This document shows positions 45,048 to 54,548 of a DNA stretch of 64,000 nt, in pieces (position 1 is the first letter of the stretch; every line of letters begins with the position of its first letter). The translations under genes were made by a program, and so were the position numbers. Location of the stretch: contig NZ_QXGK01000005.1 of NCBI RefSeq assembly GCF_003952945.1, positions 1 to 64,000 of the forward strand, given 5' to 3'. Under the pieces are notes generated by a model. The model saw only the letters and a list, made by a program, of their open reading frames with translations. It was not told where the DNA came from and did no database searches. Source of the stretch: Bifidobacterium samirii (GTDB lineage: Bacteria > Actinomycetota > Actinomycetes > Actinomycetales > Bifidobacteriaceae).

Positions 45048-45124
45048 GACTGCGGTTTGTTCGCGTCCCAACGAAGGCGGCGCACACAAACCGCAGTCAT
45101 GGCCCCTTGAAACTGCGGTTTGCA
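45048..45124. repeat. Palindromic repeat (actgcggtttg family), one and a half units
   Basis: Perfect arms GACTGCGGTTTG (45048-45059) and CAAACCGCAGTC (45087-45098). A second left arm AACTGCGGTTTGCATGCGTG starts at 45111, 63 bp after the first, with no right arm. Lies between the peptidase gene and fhaA. Confidence 0.85.
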
Positions 45125-45169
45125 TGCGTGCCGACGGGGCGGCGGCCCCGGTCGGGACGGTCTTCACAT

Positions 45170-45198
45170 TTGGCCTGTTCCCGCCACGCGCGTAGGAT
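45170..45198 (+). promoter_or_regulatory. Putative promoter of the fhaA-pknB operon
   Basis: -35 TTGGCC (45170-45175), a 17-bp spacer, -10 TAGGAT (45193-45198), 30 bp before the fhaA start. Confidence 0.6.
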
Positions 45199-45228
45199 GG
45201 GGTATCGATATGCAAGAAAGGGACTACC

Positions 45229-45930
45229 ATGAGCGTTCTCGACCGTTTTGAGAAAAGTGTGGAAGGCGCGGTCAATGGCGTGTTCGCCAAGTTCGGGTCG
45301 AAGGACCTGCAGCCCGTCGACCTGTCCAGCGCCCTCGAGCGCGAAATCGACGCCGAGGCCATGCCCGTCGGCCGCGACCGCACGGTGGCCCCGAACGAGT
45401 ACCGCTTCAAGCTGAGCACCCCGGATTTCGACCGCATCGAGCAGTGGGGGTCCGAGACCCTCGCCAACGAGCTGGCCGACAATCTCACCCAGTACGCGAA
45501 GAGCCAGCACTACGCCTTCGTCGGACCGGTCGTGGTCATCTTCGAGGAGGACCTCGACCTGACCCGCGGCAACTTCACGCTCAGCTCCGAATCGGTGCAG
45601 GGCAACGCCGTCCCGGTCACCACCGCATCCCAGTCGCAGGACGACCCGATGCTGGAGATCAACGGCAACCAGTATCTGATCACCAAGGAGAAGACCGTCA
45701 TCGGCCGCGGCTCCGGCTGCGACATCATCATCGACGATCCGGGTATCTCCCGACGCCACATGGAGATCGACATCACCGACAACGGCGTCATCGCCCGCGA
45801 CCTGGGATCCACCAACCATATGTACATCGAAGGCCATCAGGTGCCGATAGCAACGCTGCTGGACGGCAACACCATCACGATCGGCCGCACCCGAATCCTC
45901 TACTGGGCCTCTTCGCAGGAACAGGAGTAG
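45229..45930 (+). CDS. fhaA: FHA-domain protein FhaA with DUF3662
   Basis: 233 aa. The N-terminal DUF3662 domain (about 1-115; MSVLDRFEKSVEGAVNGVFAKFG) is followed by an FHA domain (about 145-230) with the phosphothreonine-binding signatures VIGRGSGCDIIIDDPGISRRH and LGSTNHMYIEG. FhaA binds phosphorylated partners of PknA/PknB and regulates late peptidoglycan synthesis in mycobacteria. AAAGGGAC precedes the ATG. It opens the conserved kinase/cell-wall operon; shorter than mycobacterial FhaA because the long middle linker is missing. Confidence 0.92.
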   Translation: MSVLDRFEKSVEGAVNGVFAKFGSKDLQPVDLSSALEREIDAEAMPVGRDRTVAPNEYRFKLSTPDFDRIEQWGSETLANELADNLTQYAKSQHYAFVGPVVVIFEEDLDLTRGNFTLSSESVQGNAVPVTTASQSQDDPMLEINGNQYLITKEKTVIGRGSGCDIIIDDPGISRRHMEIDITDNGVIARDLGSTNHMYIEGHQVPIATLLDGNTITIGRTRILYWASSQEQE

Positions 45931-45949
45931 TCGGCGAGGAGTCCCCTTC

Positions 45950-46486
45950 ATGATCACCGAACTCACCTTCGCGATCCTCAAATACGGTTTCCTGATCCTG
46001 CTGTGGGCGTTCGTATGGCTCGCCGTACGTTCGCTGCGCCGCGATCTGGAGACGTTCAGCCCGAAGCAGTCGCGCACGCACCGTCGCAAGGAGCGCCGCG
46101 CGCGCAAGGCCGCCGAGGCGCCCGCGCCCGTCGCCACGTCGACGGCGGTGCCGGCGCGCCCCGCCGCGCATGAGACGCCGCGCGCCGACGCCGGACTGTC
46201 GCTGCTCGTCGTCATCGACGGGCCGCTCGCCGGCGCGAGCGTGCCCCTCGCGTCCGGGCCGATCTCGCTGGGCCGCGCCGCGTCGAACACCGTCGTGCTC
46301 GACGACGAGTTCGTATCCTCGCATCATGCGCGCGTCTACCAGGATCCGCTCACCGGCGACTGGGCCATCGAGGACCTGTCGAGCACGAACGGCACCGTCG
46401 TCAACGGCCAGCGCATCGCCGCGCCCACGATCCTCTCCGCCCGCGTGCCGGTGCGGATCGGCGCGACGACGTTCGAACTGAGGTGA
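45950..46486 (+). CDS. fhaB: FHA-domain membrane protein FhaB
   Basis: 178 aa. One N-terminal transmembrane helix (about 7-27), a basic linker (RRKERRARKAAE) and a C-terminal FHA domain with ISLGRAASNTVVLDDEFVSSHHARV and LSSTNGTVVNG. Reads threonine phosphorylation by the operon's kinases at the membrane. GAGGAG lies upstream of the start at 45950. It overlaps the phosphatase gene by 4 bp. Confidence 0.92.
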   Translation: MITELTFAILKYGFLILLWAFVWLAVRSLRRDLETFSPKQSRTHRRKERRARKAAEAPAPVATSTAVPARPAAHETPRADAGLSLLVVIDGPLAGASVPLASGPISLGRAASNTVVLDDEFVSSHHARVYQDPLTGDWAIEDLSSTNGTVVNGQRIAAPTILSARVPVRIGATTFELR

Positions 46487-48141
46487 GCGCCCTCATGCCG
46501 AACTCAGCAGCCTCGCAGAACCTGTTCCTCTACTCCACCACCGTCTCCGACGTGGGCACCGTCCGCTCCAACAACCAGGATTCGTCGTTCGCCGGCGGCC
46601 ATCTGGCCGCGATCTGCGACGGCATGGGCGGCCATGCGGGAGGCGACACCGCGTCCACGATCGCGATCCGCTCGCTCGCCCACCTCGAAAGCGACGACGT
46701 CGACGGCGACATCCAGGCCGTCGCCCGCATGCTCGAATCATCGGTCATCGCCGCGCACGACGCGATCGTCGGCAAGGCGAAGCGCGAACGCAAGCTGTCG
46801 GGCATGGGCACGACCGTCACCGCCGTCGTGCTCGTCGCCGGCTACTGGGTGCTCGCCCACATCGGCGACTCGCGCGCCTACCTGCTGCGCGACGGCAAGC
46901 TCACGCGCATGACCCACGACCACAGCTACGTGCAGCATCTCATCGACATGGGGCGCATCAGCGAGACCGAGGCGAAGAGCCACCCGCAGCGCAACGTCGT
47001 GATGCGCGTGCTGGGCGACTTCGACATCGACCCGCGCCCCGACATCGCGATCCGCAAGGCCCACCCGGCCGACCGGTGGATGCTGTGCTCCGACGGTCTG
47101 ACCGGCGTGCTCGCCGACTCCACGATCGAACAGGTGATGGCCGACTGCACCGACCAGGAGGAGTGCGCCCAGCAGCTCGTGGGCATGGCCCTCAAGGCCG
47201 GCAGCACCGACAACGTGAGCGTCGTCATCGCCGACGCGACCCTCGCGCTCGACGCCGACGCGTTCGAACTGCCCCATCAGACGCTGCTCGTCGGCGGCGC
47301 CGCCAGCGGCAGCCTCGAACCGATCGCCGACATCGTCAACGAGCCCGTCGCCACCGCGCCCGCCCTGCGCGCGCAGACGTCGCCGGCCCAGAAGGCCGCA
47401 GCGCTCTCCCACGGCGACGGCCGCCACACCGACGCGACGATGCGCGTCGTGCAGCCCTCCACCGTCCGCGAGGAGACCGGCGAACGCGAGATGCCCGACA
47501 CCGGCGAGATCCCCGTCGTGCAGAAGGCCGACGGGCGCATCACCGCCGACCCGCACGACCCGGAGGTCGTGCGCGCGATCCGCCGCGAACAGGACAAGCA
47601 GCGCAAGGCCACCAGCACGAAGCGCCGCCACGGCCGCCTCGCCACGATCCTGAGCGTCATCCTGGCGATCGCGCTCGCCGCCGGAGCCGCGGCCGGCGCG
47701 TACGCGTGGAGCCAGACCCGCTACTATCTGGGCGCCGGCGACGGCGTCATCGCCATCTACCAAGGCGTCAACACCGACCTGTTCGGCTTCAAGCTGTCGC
47801 ACGAGGTCGAACAGACCGACATCGCCGTGGACAGCCTGCCGCAGTCGTGGCAGGAGCAGCTCGCCCAGGGCATCGCCGTCGACAGCCTCGACGAGGCGCG
47901 CACGCACGCCGCATACATCCGCGACGAACGCGACAAGGCCGCCGACGACACCAAGGCCGACGAGCCCGTCGTCGGAGCCGCGGACGACGCGGCCGGCGAG
48001 CAGGCCAGCACCAGGAAGGACGCCGGCTCGGACGACGCGAAGACCGACGGCTCCTCCGACGGATCCGACGCGAAATCAGACACCAAGACCGATACGAAGA
48101 CCGGCACGACCGACACGGGGAAGGAGGCCGACACGCAATGA
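46483..48141 (+). CDS. pstP: PP2C-family Ser/Thr phosphatase PstP
   Basis: 552 aa. Removes phosphate from PknA/PknB and their targets. PP2C motifs: NNQDSSF, CDGMGGHAGGD, MGTTVTA, HIGDSRAYLLRDG, LCSDGLTG and GSTDNVSVVI (about 29-250). A long linker leads to one transmembrane helix (near 385-405, TILSVILAIALAAGAAAGAYAW), then an extracytoplasmic part ending in a low-complexity Asp/Lys/Thr tail. The start is taken as GTG 46483, giving a 4-bp overlap with fhaB; an ATG at 46495 with GAGG further upstream is an alternative. The stop overlaps rodA. Confidence 0.93.
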   Translation: MSALMPNSAASQNLFLYSTTVSDVGTVRSNNQDSSFAGGHLAAICDGMGGHAGGDTASTIAIRSLAHLESDDVDGDIQAVARMLESSVIAAHDAIVGKAKRERKLSGMGTTVTAVVLVAGYWVLAHIGDSRAYLLRDGKLTRMTHDHSYVQHLIDMGRISETEAKSHPQRNVVMRVLGDFDIDPRPDIAIRKAHPADRWMLCSDGLTGVLADSTIEQVMADCTDQEECAQQLVGMALKAGSTDNVSVVIADATLALDADAFELPHQTLLVGGAASGSLEPIADIVNEPVATAPALRAQTSPAQKAAALSHGDGRHTDATMRVVQPSTVREETGEREMPDTGEIPVVQKADGRITADPHDPEVVRAIRREQDKQRKATSTKRRHGRLATILSVILAIALAAGAAAGAYAWSQTRYYLGAGDGVIAIYQGVNTDLFGFKLSHEVEQTDIAVDSLPQSWQEQLAQGIAVDSLDEARTHAAYIRDERDKAADDTKADEPVVGAADDAAGEQASTRKDAGSDDAKTDGSSDGSDAKSDTKTDTKTGTTDTGKEADTQ

Positions 48142-49526
48142 TCCGCACCCGCCTGCGCCAGGTCGCGCTCATCCTGTTCGCCATGCTCGTCGGCTTCATC
48201 GGCCTGTTCCAGATGTTCGAACGCACCACCGGCACATTCCCCGCCAACTACGCCGTCCTGCTCGGCGTCGTCGCGCTCATGGCCCTCGGATCGTGGGCGC
48301 TCGTGCTCAGATTCCAGCCGTACGCCAGCCAGACCGTCATGGCGTGCGTGCTGCTCCTCAACGCCGTCGGCGTCACGATGATCGCCCGCATCGACCAGTC
48401 GATGGGCACCGCCATCGCATTCCGCCAGCTGCTATGGCAGGCGCTCGCGATCGTGCTCGCCACACTGCTCATCGTGTTCCTCAAGGACTACCGCGTGCTG
48501 CGCCGATTCTCCTACGTGAGCATGGTCACCGGCCTCGTACTGCTGCTCAGCCCGATGCTGCCGTTCATCGGCGCCGACATCAACGGCGCGCGCGTGTGGA
48601 TCGTCATCCCGTTCACCAACAGCACGATCCAGCCCGGCGAATTCGCCAAACTGTTCCTCGCGTTCTTCTTCGCCGCCTACCTGTTCGACCACCGCGACCA
48701 GCTGGCCGTCGGCGGCAAGAAGTTCCTCGGCCTGCAATTGCCGCGCATCAAGGACATGGGCCCGATCATCATCGTCTGGTTCGCGTCCATGGGCGTGCTC
48801 ATCCTCCAGCACGACCTAGGCACGTCGCTCATGTTCTTCGCGATGTTCGTCTCCATGCTCTACGTCGCCACCGGGCGCCGCAGCTGGATCGTCATCGGCC
48901 TTCTCGCGTTCGCCGCCGGCGCCGTCGCCGCGGCCGGCATCTTCAGCCACGTCGGCTCGCGCGTCGACGCCTGGCTCGAACCGTTCAGCGCCGAACAGTA
49001 CAACAAGGAGATCGGCGGCTCCTGGCAGATCGTCACCGGCATCTTCGGCCTCGCCTCCGGCGGCATCCTCGGCACCGGACTGGGCGAAGGCTACCCGTCG
49101 CTCACCACGTACGGCAACTCCGACTTCATCTACACGTCGCTCGGCGAGGAGCTCGGCCTGACCGGCCTCATGGCCATCCTCATGATCTACCTGACGATCA
49201 TCGCCTCCGGGTTCATCACCGCGATGAAGATCAAGGACGGCTTCGGCAAGCTCCTCGCCTCCGGACTCGTGTTCACGATGGCGTTCCAGGTGTTCACCGT
49301 CGTGGGCGGCACCACGCTCGTCATCCCCCTGACCGGCATGACCCTGCCCTACATGGCCGCCGGCGGCTCGTCGCTCATCGCCAACTACATCCTCGCCGCG
49401 CTCCTCGTCGTCATCTCCAACGCGGCCAACAAGCCCGAACCCGACCACGACCTGTCCGAAACGTTCCAATACGAGGCCTTGGCCGCCCTGCGCGACCACG
49501 AGCTCAAGGAGAGGAGCGCCCGATGA
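48138..49526 (+). CDS. rodA: SEDS-family peptidoglycan glycosyltransferase RodA/FtsW
   Basis: 462 aa with about ten transmembrane helices. SEDS motifs: GARVWIVIPFTNSTIQPGEFAKL, HDLGTSLMFF, GGILGTGLGEG, GNSDFIYTSLGEELGLTG and MTLPYMAAGGSSLI. It polymerises glycan strands together with the class B penicillin-binding protein encoded next. AAGGAGG precedes the ATG, which overlaps the pstP stop by 4 bp. Position between pstP and pbpA supports the RodA rather than the divisome FtsW assignment. Confidence 0.93.
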   Translation: MIRTRLRQVALILFAMLVGFIGLFQMFERTTGTFPANYAVLLGVVALMALGSWALVLRFQPYASQTVMACVLLLNAVGVTMIARIDQSMGTAIAFRQLLWQALAIVLATLLIVFLKDYRVLRRFSYVSMVTGLVLLLSPMLPFIGADINGARVWIVIPFTNSTIQPGEFAKLFLAFFFAAYLFDHRDQLAVGGKKFLGLQLPRIKDMGPIIIVWFASMGVLILQHDLGTSLMFFAMFVSMLYVATGRRSWIVIGLLAFAAGAVAAAGIFSHVGSRVDAWLEPFSAEQYNKEIGGSWQIVTGIFGLASGGILGTGLGEGYPSLTTYGNSDFIYTSLGEELGLTGLMAILMIYLTIIASGFITAMKIKDGFGKLLASGLVFTMAFQVFTVVGGTTLVIPLTGMTLPYMAAGGSSLIANYILAALLVVISNAANKPEPDHDLSETFQYEALAALRDHELKERSAR

Positions 49527-50989
49527 ACAAGTCCCTGCGCCAGCTCTTCACCGCCGTCCTCGTCCTGTTCGTCATCCTCGGCATCTCCACGACCATCCTG
49601 TCGGCCATCCGATCCGACGAACTCAACGCCGACCCGCGCAACGCGCGCGCCATCTACCACACGTACGGCACGCCCCGCGGCCAGATCCTCACCTCCGACG
49701 GCACCGTCATGGCCCGCTCCGACGCCTCCAACGACGCGTTCAAATACCAGCGCGTCTACGAGAACGGCGCCGTCTACGCGCCCGTCACCGGCTACTTCTC
49801 GATCACGCAGGGCACCGACCGCGGCATCGAGGACTCGCGCGACAGCCTCCTGTCCGGCGAATCCGACGCGCTGTTCTGGGAGCGCGTCAAGGCCGTGCTC
49901 ACCGGCACCCAGAACACCGGCGCCACGATCGAAACGTCCATCGACGCCAGGCTCCAGACCCTCGCCTACCAGCTCATGGACGGCAAGGACGGCGCCGTCG
50001 TCGTCACCCAGCCCAAGACCGGCCGCATCCTCGCCATGGTGAGCACCCCCAGCTACGACCCCAACCAGCTCGCGAACCACGACACCCAGTCGGCCAACCT
50101 CGCCTACCAGCAGCTCGTCGCCGACGGGAACAACCCGATGCTCAACCGCGCCACCAGCGAGCTCTACCCGCCGGGATCCACGTTCAAGACCGTAGTCGCG
50201 GCCGCCGCGATCGACAGCGGCGACTACACCATCGACTCGCAGATCCCCGCCGGCGCGTCCTACACGCTGCCCGGCACCAACGTGCAGCTCACCAACGCGT
50301 CCGCGCAGGGCGCCGGCAGCAACGGCACCATCTCGCTCGAGGACGCGCTCGCCTACTCGTCCAACACCGCGTTCGCCCAACTCGGCGTCGCCGTCGGCCA
50401 GCAGAAGCTCGACGACATGGCCTCCAAGCTCGGCTACGGCACGTCCATCACCATCGACGGCACCACGTCCACCGGCAGCCCGATGAAGACCGTCGCCGCC
50501 AAGCTCCCGACCGACATGGGCGACGACCGGCTGGCGCTCGCCTCGATCGGCCAGGGCGACAACCTGACCACCCCGCTGCAGAACGCGCTCATCGCGTCCG
50601 CCATCGCCAACGACGGCACGCTGATGCGTCCGACGCTCGTCGACCGCGTGCGCTCCAGCGACCTGTCCGTGCTGTCCGAAACGAAGCCGCAGGTCATGTC
50701 GCAGGCGTTCGGCAAGGACACCGCCGACCAGCTCACCAAGGGCATGCAGTCGGTCATCACCAAGGAATACCCGACCCTGGCCATCGACGGCGTCGCCGTG
50801 GCGGCCAAGACCGGCACCGCGCAGATCGGCGAGAACAACGAGCGCATCGACGGATGGATCATCGGATTCGCACCCGCCGACGACCCGCAGATCGCGATCT
50901 CCGTCGTCGTGCACAACACCGACCTGTACGGCTCGCTGACCGCCGGCCCGATCATGAAGTCGTTGATGGAGGAGGCGCTGAAGCAATGA
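49523..50989 (+). CDS. pbpA: Class B penicillin-binding protein PbpA
   Basis: 488 aa. One N-terminal membrane helix (about 9-28) and a transpeptidase domain with S219-T-F-K222 in PPGSTFK, a YSSN motif for SxN and K429-T-G-T. Cross-links peptidoglycan made by the partner SEDS protein. GAGGAG lies before the ATG; it overlaps both rodA and pknA by 4 bp, so the operon is translationally coupled. Confidence 0.94.
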   Translation: MNKSLRQLFTAVLVLFVILGISTTILSAIRSDELNADPRNARAIYHTYGTPRGQILTSDGTVMARSDASNDAFKYQRVYENGAVYAPVTGYFSITQGTDRGIEDSRDSLLSGESDALFWERVKAVLTGTQNTGATIETSIDARLQTLAYQLMDGKDGAVVVTQPKTGRILAMVSTPSYDPNQLANHDTQSANLAYQQLVADGNNPMLNRATSELYPPGSTFKTVVAAAAIDSGDYTIDSQIPAGASYTLPGTNVQLTNASAQGAGSNGTISLEDALAYSSNTAFAQLGVAVGQQKLDDMASKLGYGTSITIDGTTSTGSPMKTVAAKLPTDMGDDRLALASIGQGDNLTTPLQNALIASAIANDGTLMRPTLVDRVRSSDLSVLSETKPQVMSQAFGKDTADQLTKGMQSVITKEYPTLAIDGVAVAAKTGTAQIGENNERIDGWIIGFAPADDPQIAISVVVHNTDLYGSLTAGPIMKSLMEEALKQ

Positions 50990-52293
50990 GACTCATCGAA
51001 GGACAGCTGATCCACCGACGATACCGCCTCGACGCCCGCCTCGCGCAGGGCGGCATGGGCGAGGTCTGGCGCGCCTGGGACATCCAGCTGGGCCGCCCCG
51101 TCGCCATCAAGGCGCTGCGCTCCGACCAGGCCGACGTGGAGGCCAAGCTGCACCGTCTGCGCGCCGAGGCGCACAACTCCGCCAACCTCGCGCACCCGAA
51201 CATCGCCGCGCTGTTCGAATACTACGAGCATGACGGCATCGGCTTCCTCATCATGGAATACGTGCCCAGCAAGTCGCTCGCCGACCTGTACCACGAGCGC
51301 GGCGCGATGGACCCGACCGAACTGCTGCCGATCCTCATCCAGACCGCGCGCGGCCTGTTCGTCGCGCACAGCCACGGCGTCATCCACCGCGACGTCAAGC
51401 CGGCCAACATCATGGTGTCCGACAGCAACGAGGTGAAGATTACCGACTTCGGCGTCAGCTACTCCACCAACCAGGAGCAGATCACGCAGGACGGCATGGT
51501 CGTGGGCACCGCCCAGTACATCTCCCCCGAGCAGGCGCAGGGCCATCAGGCCACGCCCCAGTCCGACATCTACTCGCTGGGCGTCGTCGCCTACGAGGGC
51601 CTGTGCGGCCACCGCCCGTTCACCGGCGCCACGCCCGTGGACATCGCCGCCGCGCACGTCAACGACCCGGTGCCGCCGCTGCCCGACACGGTCGACCTGC
51701 AGCTCAGCCAGTTCGTCATGTCGATGCTCGCCAAGGACCCGCTCGACCGTCCCGCCGACGCGCTCGTCGTCTCGCGCACGCTCGCGCGCATCGAACGCCG
51801 TCTCCTCGACCAGGCGACCGCGCAGAGCGACGACACGACCGTCAACCCGTCCGGCCGCGTGCCGCGCCGCGTGCGCAGCCGGCCGCACGCCGTCAACACG
51901 CTGCTGCGCGCCGTCGACCCGGAGCATCTGACCGCACGCCGGCCCGACCGGCCGATCCGCGTGCCGACGCCGCCGGTCCCCGGCGCGGCGTCCGCCGACG
52001 CGCCCGACGTACCGGGTGCCGGCATGCCGTCGTCCGACGGCCCCACGATGCCGCCCGTCGTCACGCCGTCGATCGCCGGCACGGCGCTGCCCGACCTGCC
52101 CAGCCTGCCCGACCTGCCGGCCTCCGTCAGCGCGACGATCGGCGAGGTCACACTCGCCGCGGGCGACACGACCACCGCCGCGGCCGGACTCGCCGACGCA
52201 CCGTCCGGCATCGCGACGGCCATCCCCCTTGACCATCAGCACACCGCCGCATCGCATGCGGACCTGCGGAACCTTTGGAAGGAACAGCAATGA
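50986..52293 (+). CDS. pknA: Ser/Thr protein kinase PknA
   Basis: 435 aa. Eukaryotic-like kinase: Gly loop LAQGGMGEVW, Lys42 in VAIKAL, catalytic Asp136 in HRDVKPAN, DFG at 154-156 and SPEQ. The kinase domain ends near 275; a Pro/Ala-rich tail of about 160 residues follows with no obvious transmembrane helix, unlike mycobacterial PknA, so this kinase may be cytosolic or membrane-associated through partners. Controls cell shape and wall synthesis with PknB. Its start overlaps the pbpA stop. Confidence 0.92.
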   Translation: MRLIEGQLIHRRYRLDARLAQGGMGEVWRAWDIQLGRPVAIKALRSDQADVEAKLHRLRAEAHNSANLAHPNIAALFEYYEHDGIGFLIMEYVPSKSLADLYHERGAMDPTELLPILIQTARGLFVAHSHGVIHRDVKPANIMVSDSNEVKITDFGVSYSTNQEQITQDGMVVGTAQYISPEQAQGHQATPQSDIYSLGVVAYEGLCGHRPFTGATPVDIAAAHVNDPVPPLPDTVDLQLSQFVMSMLAKDPLDRPADALVVSRTLARIERRLLDQATAQSDDTTVNPSGRVPRRVRSRPHAVNTLLRAVDPEHLTARRPDRPIRVPTPPVPGAASADAPDVPGAGMPSSDGPTMPPVVTPSIAGTALPDLPSLPDLPASVSATIGEVTLAAGDTTTAAAGLADAPSGIATAIPLDHQHTAASHADLRNLWKEQQ

Positions 52294-54452
52294 GCAACAT
52301 GCCCAATTCGCTTGCCGACGGCCGCTACCAGCTCGGCCAGGCGATCGGCCACGGCGGCATGGCCGAGGTGCGCGTGGCCCTCGATACGAGGCTCGGACGC
52401 ACCGTCGCGATCAAGATCATGCGCGCCGACCTGGCCAACGACCAGATCTTCCTGTCGCGCTTCCGCCGCGAGGCGCACGCCGTCGCGCAGATGAACAACG
52501 CCAACATCGTCAACATCTACGATTCGGGCGAGGAGACCGTCACCGACGAGAACGGCATGACCGAACGGCTGCCGTACCTCGTCATGGAGTACGTCAAGGG
52601 ACAGACCCTGCGCGACATCATCAAGGCGAACGGCCCGATCTCCCAGCGCGACGCCGAACAGGTCATGCTCGGCGTGCTCGGCGCGCTCGAATACTCGCAT
52701 CGCATGGGCATCATCCACCGCGACATCAAGCCCGGCAACATCATGATCAGCGAGCAGGGCGTCGTCAAGGTCATGGACTTCGGCATCGCCCGCGCGCTCG
52801 ACGACTCCGCCGCCACGATGACCCAGTCGCAGGGCGTCGTCGGCACCGCCCAGTACCTCTCCCCCGAGCAGGCGCGCGGCGAGACCGTCGACATGCGCTC
52901 CGACCTGTACTCCGCCGGCTGCGTGCTCTACGAGATGCTCACCGGCCGCGCGCCGTTCACCGGCGACTCGGCCGTCGCCATCGCCTACCAGCACGTCTCC
53001 GAGGTTGCCACGCCGCCCAGCTCGCTCGTGCCCGGTCTGCCGGCCATGTGGGATTCGATCTGCGCCAAGGCCATGGCCAAGGACCGTCAGAACCGCTACG
53101 CGACCGCCAACGAGTTCAAGAACGACATCCTCACCTACATGAACGGCGGCATGCCCGTCGCGGCCGCGTTCAACCCGCTCACCGACCTGTCGAACATGAA
53201 GGCCCGCAAGCAGGCCGAACAGGACGCGGCCACGCAGGCCCTCGGCCAGACCCAGGCGATGGGACAGACCGCCGCAATGGGCACGATGCCGATGCCGGCC
53301 GCCATGCCCGCGGCCGCGATGGGCGGCGAGACCACCGCCACGCAGGCGTTCAACCCCGTCACCGGCCAGTTCGAGGCCGTGCCCTCGCTCCAGCCCGCCG
53401 GCGTCGCCGTCAAGTCGCGCGCCGAACAGCGCGCCGAAGCCGACCGGGCCAAGCGCAAGAAGATCATCATCGGATCGGTGGTCGGCGTGATCGTCGTCAT
53501 CGCCGCGCTCCTCGCCGTGTTCTTCATGATGCAGGGCCGCGGCGGCACCGACGAGCAGAAGGTCGACGTGCCCGACTTCACCACGATGTCGAACATCACG
53601 TCGGAGAAGATCACCTCCCAGCTCGAGGACCTCGGACTCGTCGCCGACATCGTCGACGACGACGATTCGACCGAACCCGAAGGCACCGTCACCAAGCAGG
53701 ATCCCAAGGGCGGCGCGAGCGTGGCCAAGGGCAGCACCGTCAAGGTGTGGATCTCCACCGGCCCGCAGTCCGCCAAGGTCCCCGACGTGAGCGACATGAC
53801 CCAGGACGCGGCCCGCGCCGCGCTCAAGAAGGCCGGATTCGAGGTCGCCTCGTCCACGCGCAGCGAGGACAGCGCCAAGATCGAGAAGGACAAGGTCGTG
53901 GGCACCGACCCGGCCGCCGGCACCAGTGAACCCAAGGGCACGCAGATCACGCTCATCGTGTCCACCGGCCGCGCCACCGTGCCCGACCTGGCCGGGCAGG
54001 CCAAGGACGCGGCGATCCAGACGCTCAAGAGCATGGGCTTCGAATCGACCAGCATCAGCGAGGACTACAGCGCCACCGTCGCCGAAGGCGCCGTGATCGG
54101 CACCACGCCGGAGGCCGGCGCATCCGTCGAACGCGGCACGACGATCTCGATCGTCATCTCGCGCGGCCCGCAGCCGGTGACGGTCCCCTACCTGATCGGC
54201 CAGAAGTACGCCGACGCCAAGAGCCAGCTCGAAGCGCTCGGCCTCACCGTCGCCCTCACCAACGGCTCGTCCACCAGCGACACGGCGATCGTGACCGCCT
54301 CCAATCCGGCCAACGGCAACACCGCCAAGCCCGGAGACACCGTCACCCTCACCACCGCCGACCCCGTCACCCCCACCCCGGATCCGACCGATCCGACCAC
54401 GCCGGGCACCGACGACAACGGCAACAGCAGCGGCACGACCACCGGCCAGTGA
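52290..54452 (+). CDS. pknB: PASTA-domain Ser/Thr protein kinase PknB
   Basis: 720 aa. Cytoplasmic kinase domain (about 13-285) with Lys42 in VAIKIM, Asp145 in HRDIKPGN and DFG at 163-165; juxtamembrane linker; one transmembrane helix (about 391-415); then four PASTA domains (openings VDVPDF, AKVPDV, ATVPDL, VTVPYL) that sense muropeptides or lipid II outside the cell; a short Thr/Pro/Asp tail ends the protein. GGAAGGA lies before the ATG, which overlaps pknA by 4 bp. Last gene of the operon, followed by a strong terminator. Confidence 0.95.
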   Translation: MSNMPNSLADGRYQLGQAIGHGGMAEVRVALDTRLGRTVAIKIMRADLANDQIFLSRFRREAHAVAQMNNANIVNIYDSGEETVTDENGMTERLPYLVMEYVKGQTLRDIIKANGPISQRDAEQVMLGVLGALEYSHRMGIIHRDIKPGNIMISEQGVVKVMDFGIARALDDSAATMTQSQGVVGTAQYLSPEQARGETVDMRSDLYSAGCVLYEMLTGRAPFTGDSAVAIAYQHVSEVATPPSSLVPGLPAMWDSICAKAMAKDRQNRYATANEFKNDILTYMNGGMPVAAAFNPLTDLSNMKARKQAEQDAATQALGQTQAMGQTAAMGTMPMPAAMPAAAMGGETTATQAFNPVTGQFEAVPSLQPAGVAVKSRAEQRAEADRAKRKKIIIGSVVGVIVVIAALLAVFFMMQGRGGTDEQKVDVPDFTTMSNITSEKITSQLEDLGLVADIVDDDDSTEPEGTVTKQDPKGGASVAKGSTVKVWISTGPQSAKVPDVSDMTQDAARAALKKAGFEVASSTRSEDSAKIEKDKVVGTDPAAGTSEPKGTQITLIVSTGRATVPDLAGQAKDAAIQTLKSMGFESTSISEDYSATVAEGAVIGTTPEAGASVERGTTISIVISRGPQPVTVPYLIGQKYADAKSQLEALGLTVALTNGSSTSDTAIVTASNPANGNTAKPGDTVTLTTADPVTPTPDPTDPTTPGTDDNGNSSGTTTGQ

Positions 54453-54485
54453 GCCGCACGGACCGCCCGCACCAGGCGTGAAGAC

Positions 54486-54519
54486 ACGAGAAGGCCCCTC
54501 CCTGGAGGGGCCTTCTCGT
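54486..54519 (+). terminator. Terminator of the fhaA-pknB operon
   Basis: Perfect 16-bp arms ACGAGAAGGCCCCTCC and GGAGGGGCCTTCTCGT with a 2-nt loop, between convergent genes. Confidence 0.9.
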
Positions 54520-54548
54520 ATGTCGATCGCCGCTGGACCGTCAGCGGG

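Noticed and set aside
37320-45488. An open reading frame of more than 2,700 codons on the minus strand running antisense through the peptidase gene
   Set aside because: It is the frame of the YhgE-like gene extended upstream without stops, caused by GC-rich codon use; the antisense part has no recognisable protein features and known genes occupy the opposite strand.
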